From contig UCGV01000015.1 in the NCBI GenBank assembly GCA_900471925.1, positions 1 through 64,000 of the forward strand: a stretch of DNA of 64,000 bases. The letters run 5' to 3'. Every line of letters begins with the position of its first letter. Within the stretch, counting starts at the first letter, position 1. The notes beneath the pieces are model-generated. The model was not told where the DNA came from, did not search any database, and worked only from the letters and a program-made list of their open reading frames with translations. The translations under genes were made by a program, and so were the position numbers. Positions 36,288-44,000 of this stretch are shown here, in pieces. Origin of the DNA: Hyphomicrobiales bacterium (GTDB lineage Bacteria; Pseudomonadota; Alphaproteobacteria; Rhizobiales; Rhizobiaceae).

Positions 36288-37583
36288 TCATGCGCTCGGG
36301 GTGATCGGTGCATAGGTCGCGCCATCGACGGTCACCGGGCGGCCATCGAGATGCAATTCACTGATACGCGGCGCCGAGCGGGCGATGACCTTGCCGCGGC
36401 GGATGACAGTGAGCCGGTTTGCCTTCAGCCGCAGCGCTTCCACCGGATCGCGCGCCTGCAGGATGACGAGGTCGGCGTTCTTGCCCTTTTCCAGGCCGTA
36501 GCCTTCGAGGCCCATGGTTTTGGCGGAATTGACGGTCAGCGCGTCAAAGATCTTCTTCTTGTCCTCGATCCCGGCCATCTGTGCCACGTGGATCGCCATA
36601 TGGCCGACCTCCAGCATGTCGCCGGAGCCCATCGAGTACCAGGGGTCCATCACGCAGTCATGGCCGAAGGAAATATTGAGGCCGGCCTCCATCAGCTCGC
36701 GCACCCGCGTCATGCCGCGCCGCTTCGGATAGGTGTCGTGCCGCCCCTGCAGCATGATGTTGATCAGCGGATTGGGAATGACATTGATTTGCGCCTCCAC
36801 CATCAGCGGAATGAGCTTGGAGACGTAATAATTGTCCATCGAATGCATGGAGGTGAGGTGCGAGCCGGCAACCCGGCCCTGCAGACCGAAGCGGACCGTC
36901 TCTGCCGCCAGCGTTTCGATATGGCGTGACAGCGGATCGTCGGTCTCGTCGCAATGCATGTCGACCGGCAGGCCGCGATCGGCGGCGATGCGGCAGAGTG
37001 CTGCGACCGATGCCGCGCCATCGGCCATGGTGCGCTCGAAATGCGGAATGCCGCCGACGATATCGAGACCCATATCCAGCGCCCGGTTCAGCGCCTCGAC
37101 GCCGGCGGGCGCACGATAGTAACCATCCTGGGGAAAGGCGACGAGCTGCAGGTCGATATAGGGAGCAACCTTCTCGCGCACCTCGATCAGTGCCTCGGCG
37201 GTCACCAGTCGCGGATCGCTGGTATCGACATGGCTACGGATGGCGAGAAGCCCCTGCGAGACGGCGAGATCGCAATAGAGCAGTGCCCTTTCCACGAGGG
37301 CTTCACGGGTAAGGATCGGCCGTAGCTCACCCCAGAGCGCAATGCCTTCGAGAAGCGTGCCGGAGCGGTTCATGCGCGGCAGGCCGAGCGAGAGCGTGGC
37401 ATCCATGTGGAAATGCGGATCGACGAAAGGCGGGCTGACGAGCCGATCGGTCGCGTCGATTTCTTCGCCTGCCTCGGTCTCGATGCGAGCTGCGACCTCG
37501 GCGATCTTACCCTTCTCTATGGCGATATCGATGCCGCTGCGGCCATCGGGAAGATTTGCGTTTCTGATAATCAGGTCAAACAT
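36288..37583 (-). CDS. Cytosine-deaminase-like amidohydrolase with Cys at the Asp314 position
   Basis: A 431-residue amidohydrolase very close in layout to E. coli CodA. Metal ligands H57 and H59 lie in DPHFHMDAT, the substrate glutamine in AFPQDG (Q152), proton-shuttle glutamate in HCDETDD (E213), a further ligand in GSHLTSMHS, and the metal-binding Asp in FGHDCVMDPW (D309). CodA has Asp314 next to that Asp; here it is Cys310. That position lines the pocket at C5 of the pyrimidine, so a different substrate is likely. No signal peptide. It is last in the BMP importer operon, 36 bp after the permease, and ends 5 bp from the convergent GntR gene. Confidence 0.8.
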   Translation of the reverse strand: MFDLIIRNANLPDGRSGIDIAIEKGKIAEVAARIETEAGEEIDATDRLVSPPFVDPHFHMDATLSLGLPRMNRSGTLLEGIALWGELRPILTREALVERALLYCDLAVSQGLLAIRSHVDTSDPRLVTAEALIEVREKVAPYIDLQLVAFPQDGYYRAPAGVEALNRALDMGLDIVGGIPHFERTMADGAASVAALCRIAADRGLPVDMHCDETDDPLSRHIETLAAETVRFGLQGRVAGSHLTSMHSMDNYYVSKLIPLMVEAQINVIPNPLINIMLQGRHDTYPKRRGMTRVRELMEAGLNISFGHDCVMDPWYSMGSGDMLEVGHMAIHVAQMAGIEDKKKIFDALTVNSAKTMGLEGYGLEKGKNADLVILQARDPVEALRLKANRLTVIRRGKVIARSAPRISELHLDGRPVTVDGATYAPITPSA

Positions 37584-37619
37584 GGCGGCACCGGTCTGTT
37601 GTGGTTTTGAAAATTGGTT

Positions 37620-38564
37620 TCACCGCTCGCCGCGGCGATAGGGCTGCATCAGCGCCTGCGGCACGCGGGCGCGCCGTGCCATGACGGCGAGGGCTGCAAT
37701 TGACAGGAGATAGGGCGTCATCAGGAAAAGCTGATAGGGAACGACCCCGCCGAGCACCGTCTGGAGCCGCAGCTGGAAGGCGTCGAAGAAGGCGAAAAGC
37801 AGGGCGCCGAGGAAGGCGCGGCCCGGCCGCCAGGAGGCGAAGACGACGAGGGCGATGGAGATCCAGCCGCGCCCCTGGACCATGGTCGGGAAGAAGCTGT
37901 TGAAGGCCGACAGCGTCAGGAAAGCACCGCCGACAGCCATGATCGCGCTGCCGGCAATGATTGCACCATAGCGGATCCTGATCGGGTCGATGCCCTGCGC
38001 TTCGGCCGCATGCGGGTTTTCGCCGGTCATTCGGATGGTCAGGCCGAGCGGCGTGCGGAAGATCAGGTAGCCCATCGCCACAGCAAGCAGGATCGCGAGA
38101 TAGGTCGGTGCCGTTTGCGCAAAGAGGGCAGAGCCAAGGAAAGGCAGGTCGGAGAGAACAGGGATATCGAGCGGCTGGAAGGGCACGATCGTCGGTGGCG
38201 TGCCGGCAAGCGGCACCACGAGGCGGAAGATGAAATAGCTGAGGCTGGAGGCAAAGAGCGTAATGCCAAGGCCGGTGACGTGTTGCGACAGGCCGAGCGT
38301 CACGGTCAAAAGCGCATGCAAAAGGCCGAAGACTGCACCGGCAAGTGCCGCGACCAAAAGGCCGGTCCAGAGATCGACGCCGTGGAAGACGGCAAGCCAG
38401 CCGATCATCGCCCCGAAGGTCATGATGCCCTCGATGCCGAGGTTGAGCACGCCCGCCCGCTCGCAAAGAAGGGCACCGAGCGTGCCGAAGATCAGCGGCG
38501 TGGCGATGCGCAGCACGGCGGCCCAGAGACCGGCAGAGGAGACGATGTCGATCAGGGCCATCAT
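37620..38564 (-). CDS. Nucleoside-type ABC transporter permease (second)
   Basis: A 314-residue permease of the BMP/YufQ group with about eight membrane segments. Family patches are CERAGVLNLGIEGIMTFGAM (about 34-53), which corresponds to the NLGxEG motif of this subgroup, and MTGENPHAAEAQGI near residue 178, the coupling region. It overlaps the first permease gene by 4 bases. Importers of this group carry purine or pyrimidine nucleosides and related compounds. The exact ligand here is unknown. Confidence 0.86.
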   Translation of the reverse strand: MMALIDIVSSAGLWAAVLRIATPLIFGTLGALLCERAGVLNLGIEGIMTFGAMIGWLAVFHGVDLWTGLLVAALAGAVFGLLHALLTVTLGLSQHVTGLGITLFASSLSYFIFRLVVPLAGTPPTIVPFQPLDIPVLSDLPFLGSALFAQTAPTYLAILLAVAMGYLIFRTPLGLTIRMTGENPHAAEAQGIDPIRIRYGAIIAGSAIMAVGGAFLTLSAFNSFFPTMVQGRGWISIALVVFASWRPGRAFLGALLFAFFDAFQLRLQTVLGGVVPYQLFLMTPYLLSIAALAVMARRARVPQALMQPYRRGER

Positions 38565-39610
38565 CTGCGGATCCTATATTGGGTGAAGAACAGGGCGATA
38601 AGCATGGTCAGGAGCGAGACGGCGACCGTCACGTCGGCAATATAGGTCGGTATGCCGAGCGCCCGGCTCATGCCGTCGGCGCCGACGAACATGGTGGCGG
38701 TGAAGAGGGCCGCGGCAATCACGCCGATCGGATGCAGGTTGGCAAGCATGGCGACGATGATGCCGGAATAGCCGAAGCCGGGCGAGAGATCCGTCGTCAC
38801 ATAGCCCTTCACACCCATCACCTCGATCGCGCCGGCAAGACCCGCAAGCCCCCCGGAGAGACAGGCGACCTTGACGAGCGTCATGCCGAGCGGCACGCCG
38901 GCAAAGACCGCGCCGGCAGGATTGAGGCCGGCAGCGCGCGAACGCAGGCCGAAGACCGTACGCGACTGCAGGAAATAGACGGCGAATGCGATGACGATGG
39001 CGATGATAAAGCCGACATGCAGCCGCGAGCGCGCGACCAGCTTCGGCAGCAGCGCATGATCGCTCACCGGCATGGATTGCGGCCAGCCGAAGGCCAGCGG
39101 ATCCTTCAGCACGCCGTCGATCAGCATGGAGACGAAGAGCAGGGCGACGAAATTCAACAGCAGGCTGGTGACCACCTCATCGACTGAAAAGCGCAGCCGT
39201 AGCCATAGCGGCACGAGGATCAACACCATGCCGGCGACGGCCCCGGCAATCAGCAGGGCGGGGATGAGAAGGACGGCCGGCAGGCCGGCCAGCAGTTTCG
39301 ACCCGAGTGCGGCAACGGTGATGGCGCCGAGATAGAACTGACCCTCGGCGCCGATATTCCAGAGCCGGGCGCGGAAGGCGACGGCGGCGGCAAGGCCGGT
39401 CAGCATCAACGGTGTCGCCCTTGTCAGCGTTTCGGTTGCCGAAAGCCTTGTGCCGAAGGCGGCGATGAGGATGCGCCAATAGGCTTCCAGGACCGGGGCA
39501 CCGGCAAGCGCAATGAGGATGCCGGCAATGGCGAGCGCGGCGATGACGGCGCCGATGGGCGCCGCGACAACCAGATAGAGCGGGCGGTGATCGCGGCGTT
39601 CAAGACGCAT
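38561..39610 (-). CDS. Nucleoside-type ABC transporter permease (first)
   Basis: A 349-residue permease of the YufP group. Marks are RARLWNIGAEGQFYLGAITV near residue 80 (NIGAEGQ motif) and LRSRAAGLNPAGAVFAGVPL near 223, the cytoplasmic coupling region. About eight to ten hydrophobic segments are present. The gene overlaps the ATPase gene by 11 bases and the second permease by 4, so all three are co-translated. Confidence 0.86.
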   Translation of the reverse strand: MRLERRDHRPLYLVVAAPIGAVIAALAIAGILIALAGAPVLEAYWRILIAAFGTRLSATETLTRATPLMLTGLAAAVAFRARLWNIGAEGQFYLGAITVAALGSKLLAGLPAVLLIPALLIAGAVAGMVLILVPLWLRLRFSVDEVVTSLLLNFVALLFVSMLIDGVLKDPLAFGWPQSMPVSDHALLPKLVARSRLHVGFIIAIVIAFAVYFLQSRTVFGLRSRAAGLNPAGAVFAGVPLGMTLVKVACLSGGLAGLAGAIEVMGVKGYVTTDLSPGFGYSGIIVAMLANLHPIGVIAAALFTATMFVGADGMSRALGIPTYIADVTVAVSLLTMLIALFFTQYRIRR

Positions 39611-41129
39611 GCTGGACCTCGGACGTCCATTCGCCTGACATCATCAGGCCGAGTTTTCGGGGATCGGCACTGTGCGCATCGATGGGGGGTGACAGGCGCC
39701 CCTTGACGATCGCCTGGATGCGGTCGGCAAGGCCGATCACCTCGTCGAGATCTTCCGATATCAGCAGGACGGCCGTACCCTCCTTGCGCGCCTGCAAAAT
39801 CCGGGCATGGACGGCGGCGACCGCGCCCTCGTCGAGCCCGCGTGTCGGCTGCGCGGCAATCAGGATCTTCGGCCGGTCATGCAGATTGCGGCCAAGGATC
39901 AGCTTCTGCATGTTGCCACCGGACAGAAGCCGTGTGCGCGTCGCCGGCCCGCCACCGCGAATATCGAATTCCGCGATGATCTCCTGGGCAAAGGCCATGC
40001 CGGCCCTGCGGTCCACCAGCCCGCGACGCGAGAAGCGCGGCGAGGCGATACGTTCCAGCACGGCATTTTCCCAGACGGCGAGTTCGCCGATCGCGCCTTC
40101 CTTGTTGCGATCTTCGGGAATGCGGCCGATCCCGGTATCGATCAGGCTCTCGACGCTGGTTTCGGTCACCGTTTGCCCGAAGAGCAGGATGTCGCCGCTG
40201 CTCCAGCCGGTGAGGCCGCTGACGAGGTGGCTGAGCGTCGCCTGGCCATTGCCGGAGACGCCGATAATGCCAAGCGTCTCGCCGGCGTGGAGTTGCAGGC
40301 TGATATCCTTCAGCCGCTCCTGGCCGCCGTCGCGGACGGTAACGCCGACAGCTTCGAAGATGACCGCGCCTGGGGTCGATGCCTCGCGGACCGGGCGCGT
40401 CACCCGCCGGCCGACCATCAGTTCGGCAAGTTCGGCCTTGCTCGTCTCGCCGGCAAGCCTTTCGGCGACCACCTTTCCGCCGCGCAGCACGACGACGCGG
40501 TCGGCGGCATTGATCACCTCATCGAGCTTGTGCGAGATGAAGATCAGCGACAGGCCCTGCCGGGCCATTTCCCGGAGCGTTCGGAAAAGGCGTTCCGCCT
40601 CGATATTGGTGAGCACCGCCGTTGGCTCGTCGAGGATCAGAATCCGGGCATCGTTATAGAGCGCCTTGAGGATTTCGACGCGCTGCTGCTCGCCGACGGA
40701 GAGGTCGCCGAGGCGTGCATCGGGATTGACCTCGAGGCCGAAGCGGGTCGCCATGGAAAGAAGCTTGGCGCGACCGGCAGCCTTTTCCGATTTCCATGAC
40801 CACAGCTTCTCCGTTCCCGTCATGACATTTTCAAGCACGGTCAGGTTCGGCGCGAGCGAGAAATGCTGGTGCACCATGCCGATGCCGGCGCGGATCGCCG
40901 CGCGTGGCCGGCCGGCCGGCAATTCGCTGCCTTCGATATGGATCGTGCCGCTATCCGGGACGTAGTGGCCGAAAAGGATGCTCATCAGCGTGGTCTTGCC
41001 GGCGCCGTTTTCACCGAGCAGTGCCAGCACTTCGCCCTGGGCGAGGCTCAGCGAAATATCGTCATTGGCCTGGATCGTGCCGAAACGCTTGCTGATGCCG
41101 GCGAGCTGGAGCACGGGAGCTGATGTCAT
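39600..41129 (-). CDS. Nucleoside-type ABC transporter ATP-binding protein, double domain
   Basis: A 509-residue double ATPase of the YufO group. Domain 1: Walker A GENGAGKTT (about 37-45), signature LSVGEQQRVEILKAL, Walker B ILILDEPTAVL. Domain 2: relaxed Walker A GVSGNGQAT, signature LSGGNMQKLILGRNL, and a Walker B region where the usual DEP triplet reads AAQPTRGLD (Asp-Glu replaced by Ala-Gln). Domain 2 is therefore probably catalytically silent, a common trait of this subgroup. ATG 41129 overlaps the amidase stop by 4 bases; the longer frame to 41165 is not needed. Confidence 0.86.
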   Translation of the reverse strand: MTSAPVLQLAGISKRFGTIQANDDISLSLAQGEVLALLGENGAGKTTLMSILFGHYVPDSGTIHIEGSELPAGRPRAAIRAGIGMVHQHFSLAPNLTVLENVMTGTEKLWSWKSEKAAGRAKLLSMATRFGLEVNPDARLGDLSVGEQQRVEILKALYNDARILILDEPTAVLTNIEAERLFRTLREMARQGLSLIFISHKLDEVINAADRVVVLRGGKVVAERLAGETSKAELAELMVGRRVTRPVREASTPGAVIFEAVGVTVRDGGQERLKDISLQLHAGETLGIIGVSGNGQATLSHLVSGLTGWSSGDILLFGQTVTETSVESLIDTGIGRIPEDRNKEGAIGELAVWENAVLERIASPRFSRRGLVDRRAGMAFAQEIIAEFDIRGGGPATRTRLLSGGNMQKLILGRNLHDRPKILIAAQPTRGLDEGAVAAVHARILQARKEGTAVLLISEDLDEVIGLADRIQAIVKGRLSPPIDAHSADPRKLGLMMSGEWTSEVQHAS

Positions 41130-42574
41130 GAGGCAAGTCCCGCAATGGCATGGGGGTGGATCCAACGTTGCTCCGCTTCGAGCCGCGCGGCAAGGGCCAG
41201 CAGCAGGGGTTCCCGGCCCATCGGTGCCAGCAACTGCACCGGAAGCGGCATGCCGTCCGCATCGCTTCCGAAAGGCATGGTCAGAGCCGGAAAGCCGGAA
41301 ATATTGGCAAGGCAGGCGAGCGGTGCAAAGCGCGCCATCCGGTTCAGATGCAGGTCGGTATCCTGATGATCGCTTGGAAAGGAGCCGATTGGCAGCGGCG
41401 CCGTCGCAAGCATCGGTGTGAGCAGGCAGTCGATCGTGTCGAACAGGCGCCAGAGATCATGGCTGACATGCGGCATGGCGCTGAGGCTATGCCAGAGTGC
41501 GGTCGGCGCAAGCTTTGCCCCACGCAGCGCAAAAGCAGCCGTCAGCGGTTCGGCGCTGGAGAGGTCGAGATGGAAGCTTTCGACAAGCCATGCCAGATTG
41601 ACTGCGACGATATCGGCGAAAATGGCCGCGCTCGCGATGATGCTTGCTTCCAGCCGCTGCCATTCGACGATAATGATCTCATGGCTGTCCTCTTCAAGAC
41701 TGCGGGCTGCGGCACAAACGGCCTGCTGCCGTGCCGCTTCGGTCGGAAAATCGCTGCCGGTATCTGTCAGCAGGCCGATGCGCAGGCGCGGTCTTTCGCT
41801 GCTCTCGAGCGCCGGTGCTGCATAGGGACCGGCGGAATCTCCACGGATCGCGTCGAAGATTGCGCGTGCGTCGCGCACCGAACGGCAGACGGCGAGTTCG
41901 CTGGCGATACCGCCAAGATGGTTGCCGAAGCCTGGGCCGCCGGGAATGGCGCCACGGCTGGATTTCAGGCCGACGAGGCCGCAACAGGCGGCCGGCACGC
42001 GAATGGAACCTCCGGCATCGGTTGCATGGGCAATGGCCACAATGCCGGCCGCTACCGCTGCGGCTGCGCCACCGGAAGAGCCGCCTGCCGTGCGGGATGG
42101 ATCGAGAGGGTTGCGGCAGACAGGCCCGCGTGCCGGTTCGCTTGCGAGCGACAGGCCGACTTCCGGGCTGGTGGTGAGACCGAACAGGCTGAAACCGGCC
42201 TGCCGGAAGCGTGCGGCGAGATCGGAATCGTCCGATGGGTCGAGCATGCCGTCGAAGAGCCGGGAGCCGGCCCGGACGGCGAGGCCCCTGAACGGGCCGC
42301 CGAGATCCTTCGCAAGCGTCGGCACGCCGGCGAAGGGACGTGCGGCAAAGATCGCGGGACTATCCCTATGTTCGCGTTGAAGCGCTGCGGCATTCGTCAT
42401 GCCGAGCGTTTCATCCAGGTGACAGATCGCCCCCAGAGCTTCATTCGCCCTGGCAGCCGAAATCGCCGCCGTCATCGCCTCGCTACAGCTGAGCGCACCG
42501 CTGCCGATCCGGGCGGCGAGCGCCATTGCGTCGCCGCCCGGTATCGAGCCCTTGCTGGTATCAGTCGCGTTCAT
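41126..42574 (-). CDS. Amidase (amidase signature family)
   Basis: A 482-residue amidase-signature hydrolase. The Ser-cisSer-Lys triad is present: lysine in VPTLAKDLGG near residue 88, then TAGGSSGGAAAAVAAG near 163 with the cis-serine, and the nucleophile in DAGGSIRVPA near 188. It hydrolyses a carboxamide to acid plus ammonia. It starts 12 bp after the BMP binding-protein gene and is coupled to the ATPase gene. With the CodA-like deaminase at the end of the operon it suggests stepwise release of ammonia from a nitrogen-rich imported compound. It is not the GatA tRNA amidotransferase subunit, because gatB/gatC are absent and the context is transport. Confidence 0.83.
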   Translation of the reverse strand: MNATDTSKGSIPGGDAMALAARIGSGALSCSEAMTAAISAARANEALGAICHLDETLGMTNAAALQREHRDSPAIFAARPFAGVPTLAKDLGGPFRGLAVRAGSRLFDGMLDPSDDSDLAARFRQAGFSLFGLTTSPEVGLSLASEPARGPVCRNPLDPSRTAGGSSGGAAAAVAAGIVAIAHATDAGGSIRVPAACCGLVGLKSSRGAIPGGPGFGNHLGGIASELAVCRSVRDARAIFDAIRGDSAGPYAAPALESSERPRLRIGLLTDTGSDFPTEAARQQAVCAAARSLEEDSHEIIIVEWQRLEASIIASAAIFADIVAVNLAWLVESFHLDLSSAEPLTAAFALRGAKLAPTALWHSLSAMPHVSHDLWRLFDTIDCLLTPMLATAPLPIGSFPSDHQDTDLHLNRMARFAPLACLANISGFPALTMPFGSDADGMPLPVQLLAPMGREPLLLALAARLEAEQRWIHPHAIAGLAS

Positions 42575-42586
42575 GCGGATGCCGGC

Positions 42587-43573
42587 TTATTTCGGCTCCT
42601 CAGGCATGATCGGCACCTCGAAGGCGCCGGACTTGATGGCAGCGCGCTTGGCCTCCATCGCCGCTTCGGCTTCCGCCGGTGCGACGCCCTTGACGTAGAC
42701 AATATCGCTGCCGCCTTCCTTCATCAGGCCGAAGCGGGTGTAATTGTTGCCGGTCGGCTTGCCGGCCTTCACATCGGCGATCGCCGCGTTCAGGATCGGG
42801 CGGAAGCCCCAGATGGCATTGGCAAAGACGGTATCGGGATAGCGCGGCGTATAGTCGATCAGCGAACCGACGGACTTGATGCCGCGTTCCTTGGCGGCAT
42901 CGGCCGTGCCGATACGCTCGCCGAACAGGATGTCGGCGCCGGCATCGATCTGGGCAAGGCCGGCTTCGCGCGCCTTCGGCGGATCGAAGAAGGTGCCGAT
43001 GAAGGCGACGAGGTGCTTGGCGTCAGGGCGGACTTCCTTCACGCCGGCGGCAAAGGCATTCATCAGCATGTTGACTTCCGGGATCGGCAGCGCGCCGACC
43101 GAGCCGACGATGCCGGATTTCGTCATCTTGCCGGCCAGCATGCCGGCCAGATAGGCGCCGTCATGGTTCCATGTGCCGAAAACGCCGAAATTGTCACCCG
43201 AGGGCTCTCCGCTCGAGCCCAGCATGAAGGCCGTCTTTGGATAGTCGGCGGCAACCTGGCGAGCTTCACGCTCGACCGCATAGGCCTCGCCGACGATGAG
43301 GGCGCAGCCCTGCTCGGCATATTCGCGCATTGCACGCGGATAATCCGTGCCCGAGACTCCTTCGGAGAAGACATATTCGATCACGCCTTCGGAAGCGGCG
43401 TCCTGCAGCGCCTTGTGCAGACAGGAGTTCCAGGCATTTTCGACCGGCGAGGCATGAATGCCGGCAACCTTGAGTTTTTCCTGCGCCCAGAGCCTGGGTG
43501 CAAAGGCGGTTGCACCGAGCGCCATGCCGGAGGCAAGCACCGTACGACGTGAGATAGTGATCTGATTTTTCAT
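42587..43573 (-). CDS. BMP-family (PnrA-like) ABC transporter substrate-binding protein
   Basis: A 328-residue periplasmic binding protein of the Med/BMP family, which binds nucleosides and related molecules. The N-terminus ISRRTVLASGMALGATAFAP has a twin-arginine pattern, so export may be by Tat; cleavage is likely after LWA near residue 30. Second-lobe marks include GVKEVRPDAKHLVAFIGTFF near 177 and AIWGFRPILNAAIADV near 262. It is first in the operon and starts after GAGGGGA. An operator-like dyad lies just upstream. Confidence 0.85.
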   Translation of the reverse strand: MKNQITISRRTVLASGMALGATAFAPRLWAQEKLKVAGIHASPVENAWNSCLHKALQDAASEGVIEYVFSEGVSGTDYPRAMREYAEQGCALIVGEAYAVEREARQVAADYPKTAFMLGSSGEPSGDNFGVFGTWNHDGAYLAGMLAGKMTKSGIVGSVGALPIPEVNMLMNAFAAGVKEVRPDAKHLVAFIGTFFDPPKAREAGLAQIDAGADILFGERIGTADAAKERGIKSVGSLIDYTPRYPDTVFANAIWGFRPILNAAIADVKAGKPTGNNYTRFGLMKEGGSDIVYVKGVAPAEAEAAMEAKRAAIKSGAFEVPIMPEEPK

Positions 43574-43586
43574 GAGTTCCCCTCTT

Positions 43587-43605
43587 TTTTACCAGATGGA
43601 TAAAA
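43587..43605 (-). promoter_or_regulatory. Operator-like dyad before the BMP binding-protein gene
   Basis: TTTTACCAGATGGATAAAA (43587-43605) has outer arms TTTTA/TAAAA and an inner CCA..TGG, an imperfect palindrome, 14 bp upstream of the ATG at 43573. It resembles sites of GntR-type (FCD) repressors with an ACCA core, but no regulator gene is adjacent. The nearest GntR-type gene converges on the far end of the operon. Confidence 0.4.
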
Positions 43606-44000
43606 CTCTATGGATCGCCCAAAATTGTGTCAAGTAATGCTGCTGCGCAAAAACTAGACAGACCCGTTGTGCGCCTGCACAGCATGTGTACCGGATTCGT
43701 CAAACAGAAGGCCGAATCGATCACCGGATGGCACAAAATAGAAAGTCCAGAGTGTGATCGAGTCTTTTCAAGAATATGTGTGCTTTAATTGCTAAAGTTG
43801 TAAATTAAACTCCATAATTGCCGGATTTATTTCCTCTTTCGAGAAGGTAAAACAAGCACAAAATTTCGCATGTCTGAAAGGATGCCGCTAATAGACCAAA
43901 AGGGGTAGGATATACTCTCCATTTTTGGACTATATTGGAAATTCACGCATAGAACGATCCTCATAAATTTTGATCTAGCACATTAGCGAGAGGGCAAGCC
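43606..44000. other. AT-rich intergenic region before the giant modular protein
   Basis: This stretch of about 395 bp is clearly richer in A and T than the flanking genes and holds no open frame that I can support. It must contain the promoter of the 2104-residue protein on the right; candidate AT-rich elements occur around 43780-43850 and 43905-43980 (for example GGATATACT and GGACTATATTGG). The start codon at 44001 is preceded by GAGAGGGCAAGCC, an acceptable ribosome-binding site. No RNA gene was recognised. Confidence 0.6.

Noticed and set aside
41150..43552. An 800-residue open frame on the plus strand
   Set aside because: It is antisense to the amidase and BMP binding-protein genes, which have full family motifs; the open frame results from GC-rich codon bias.
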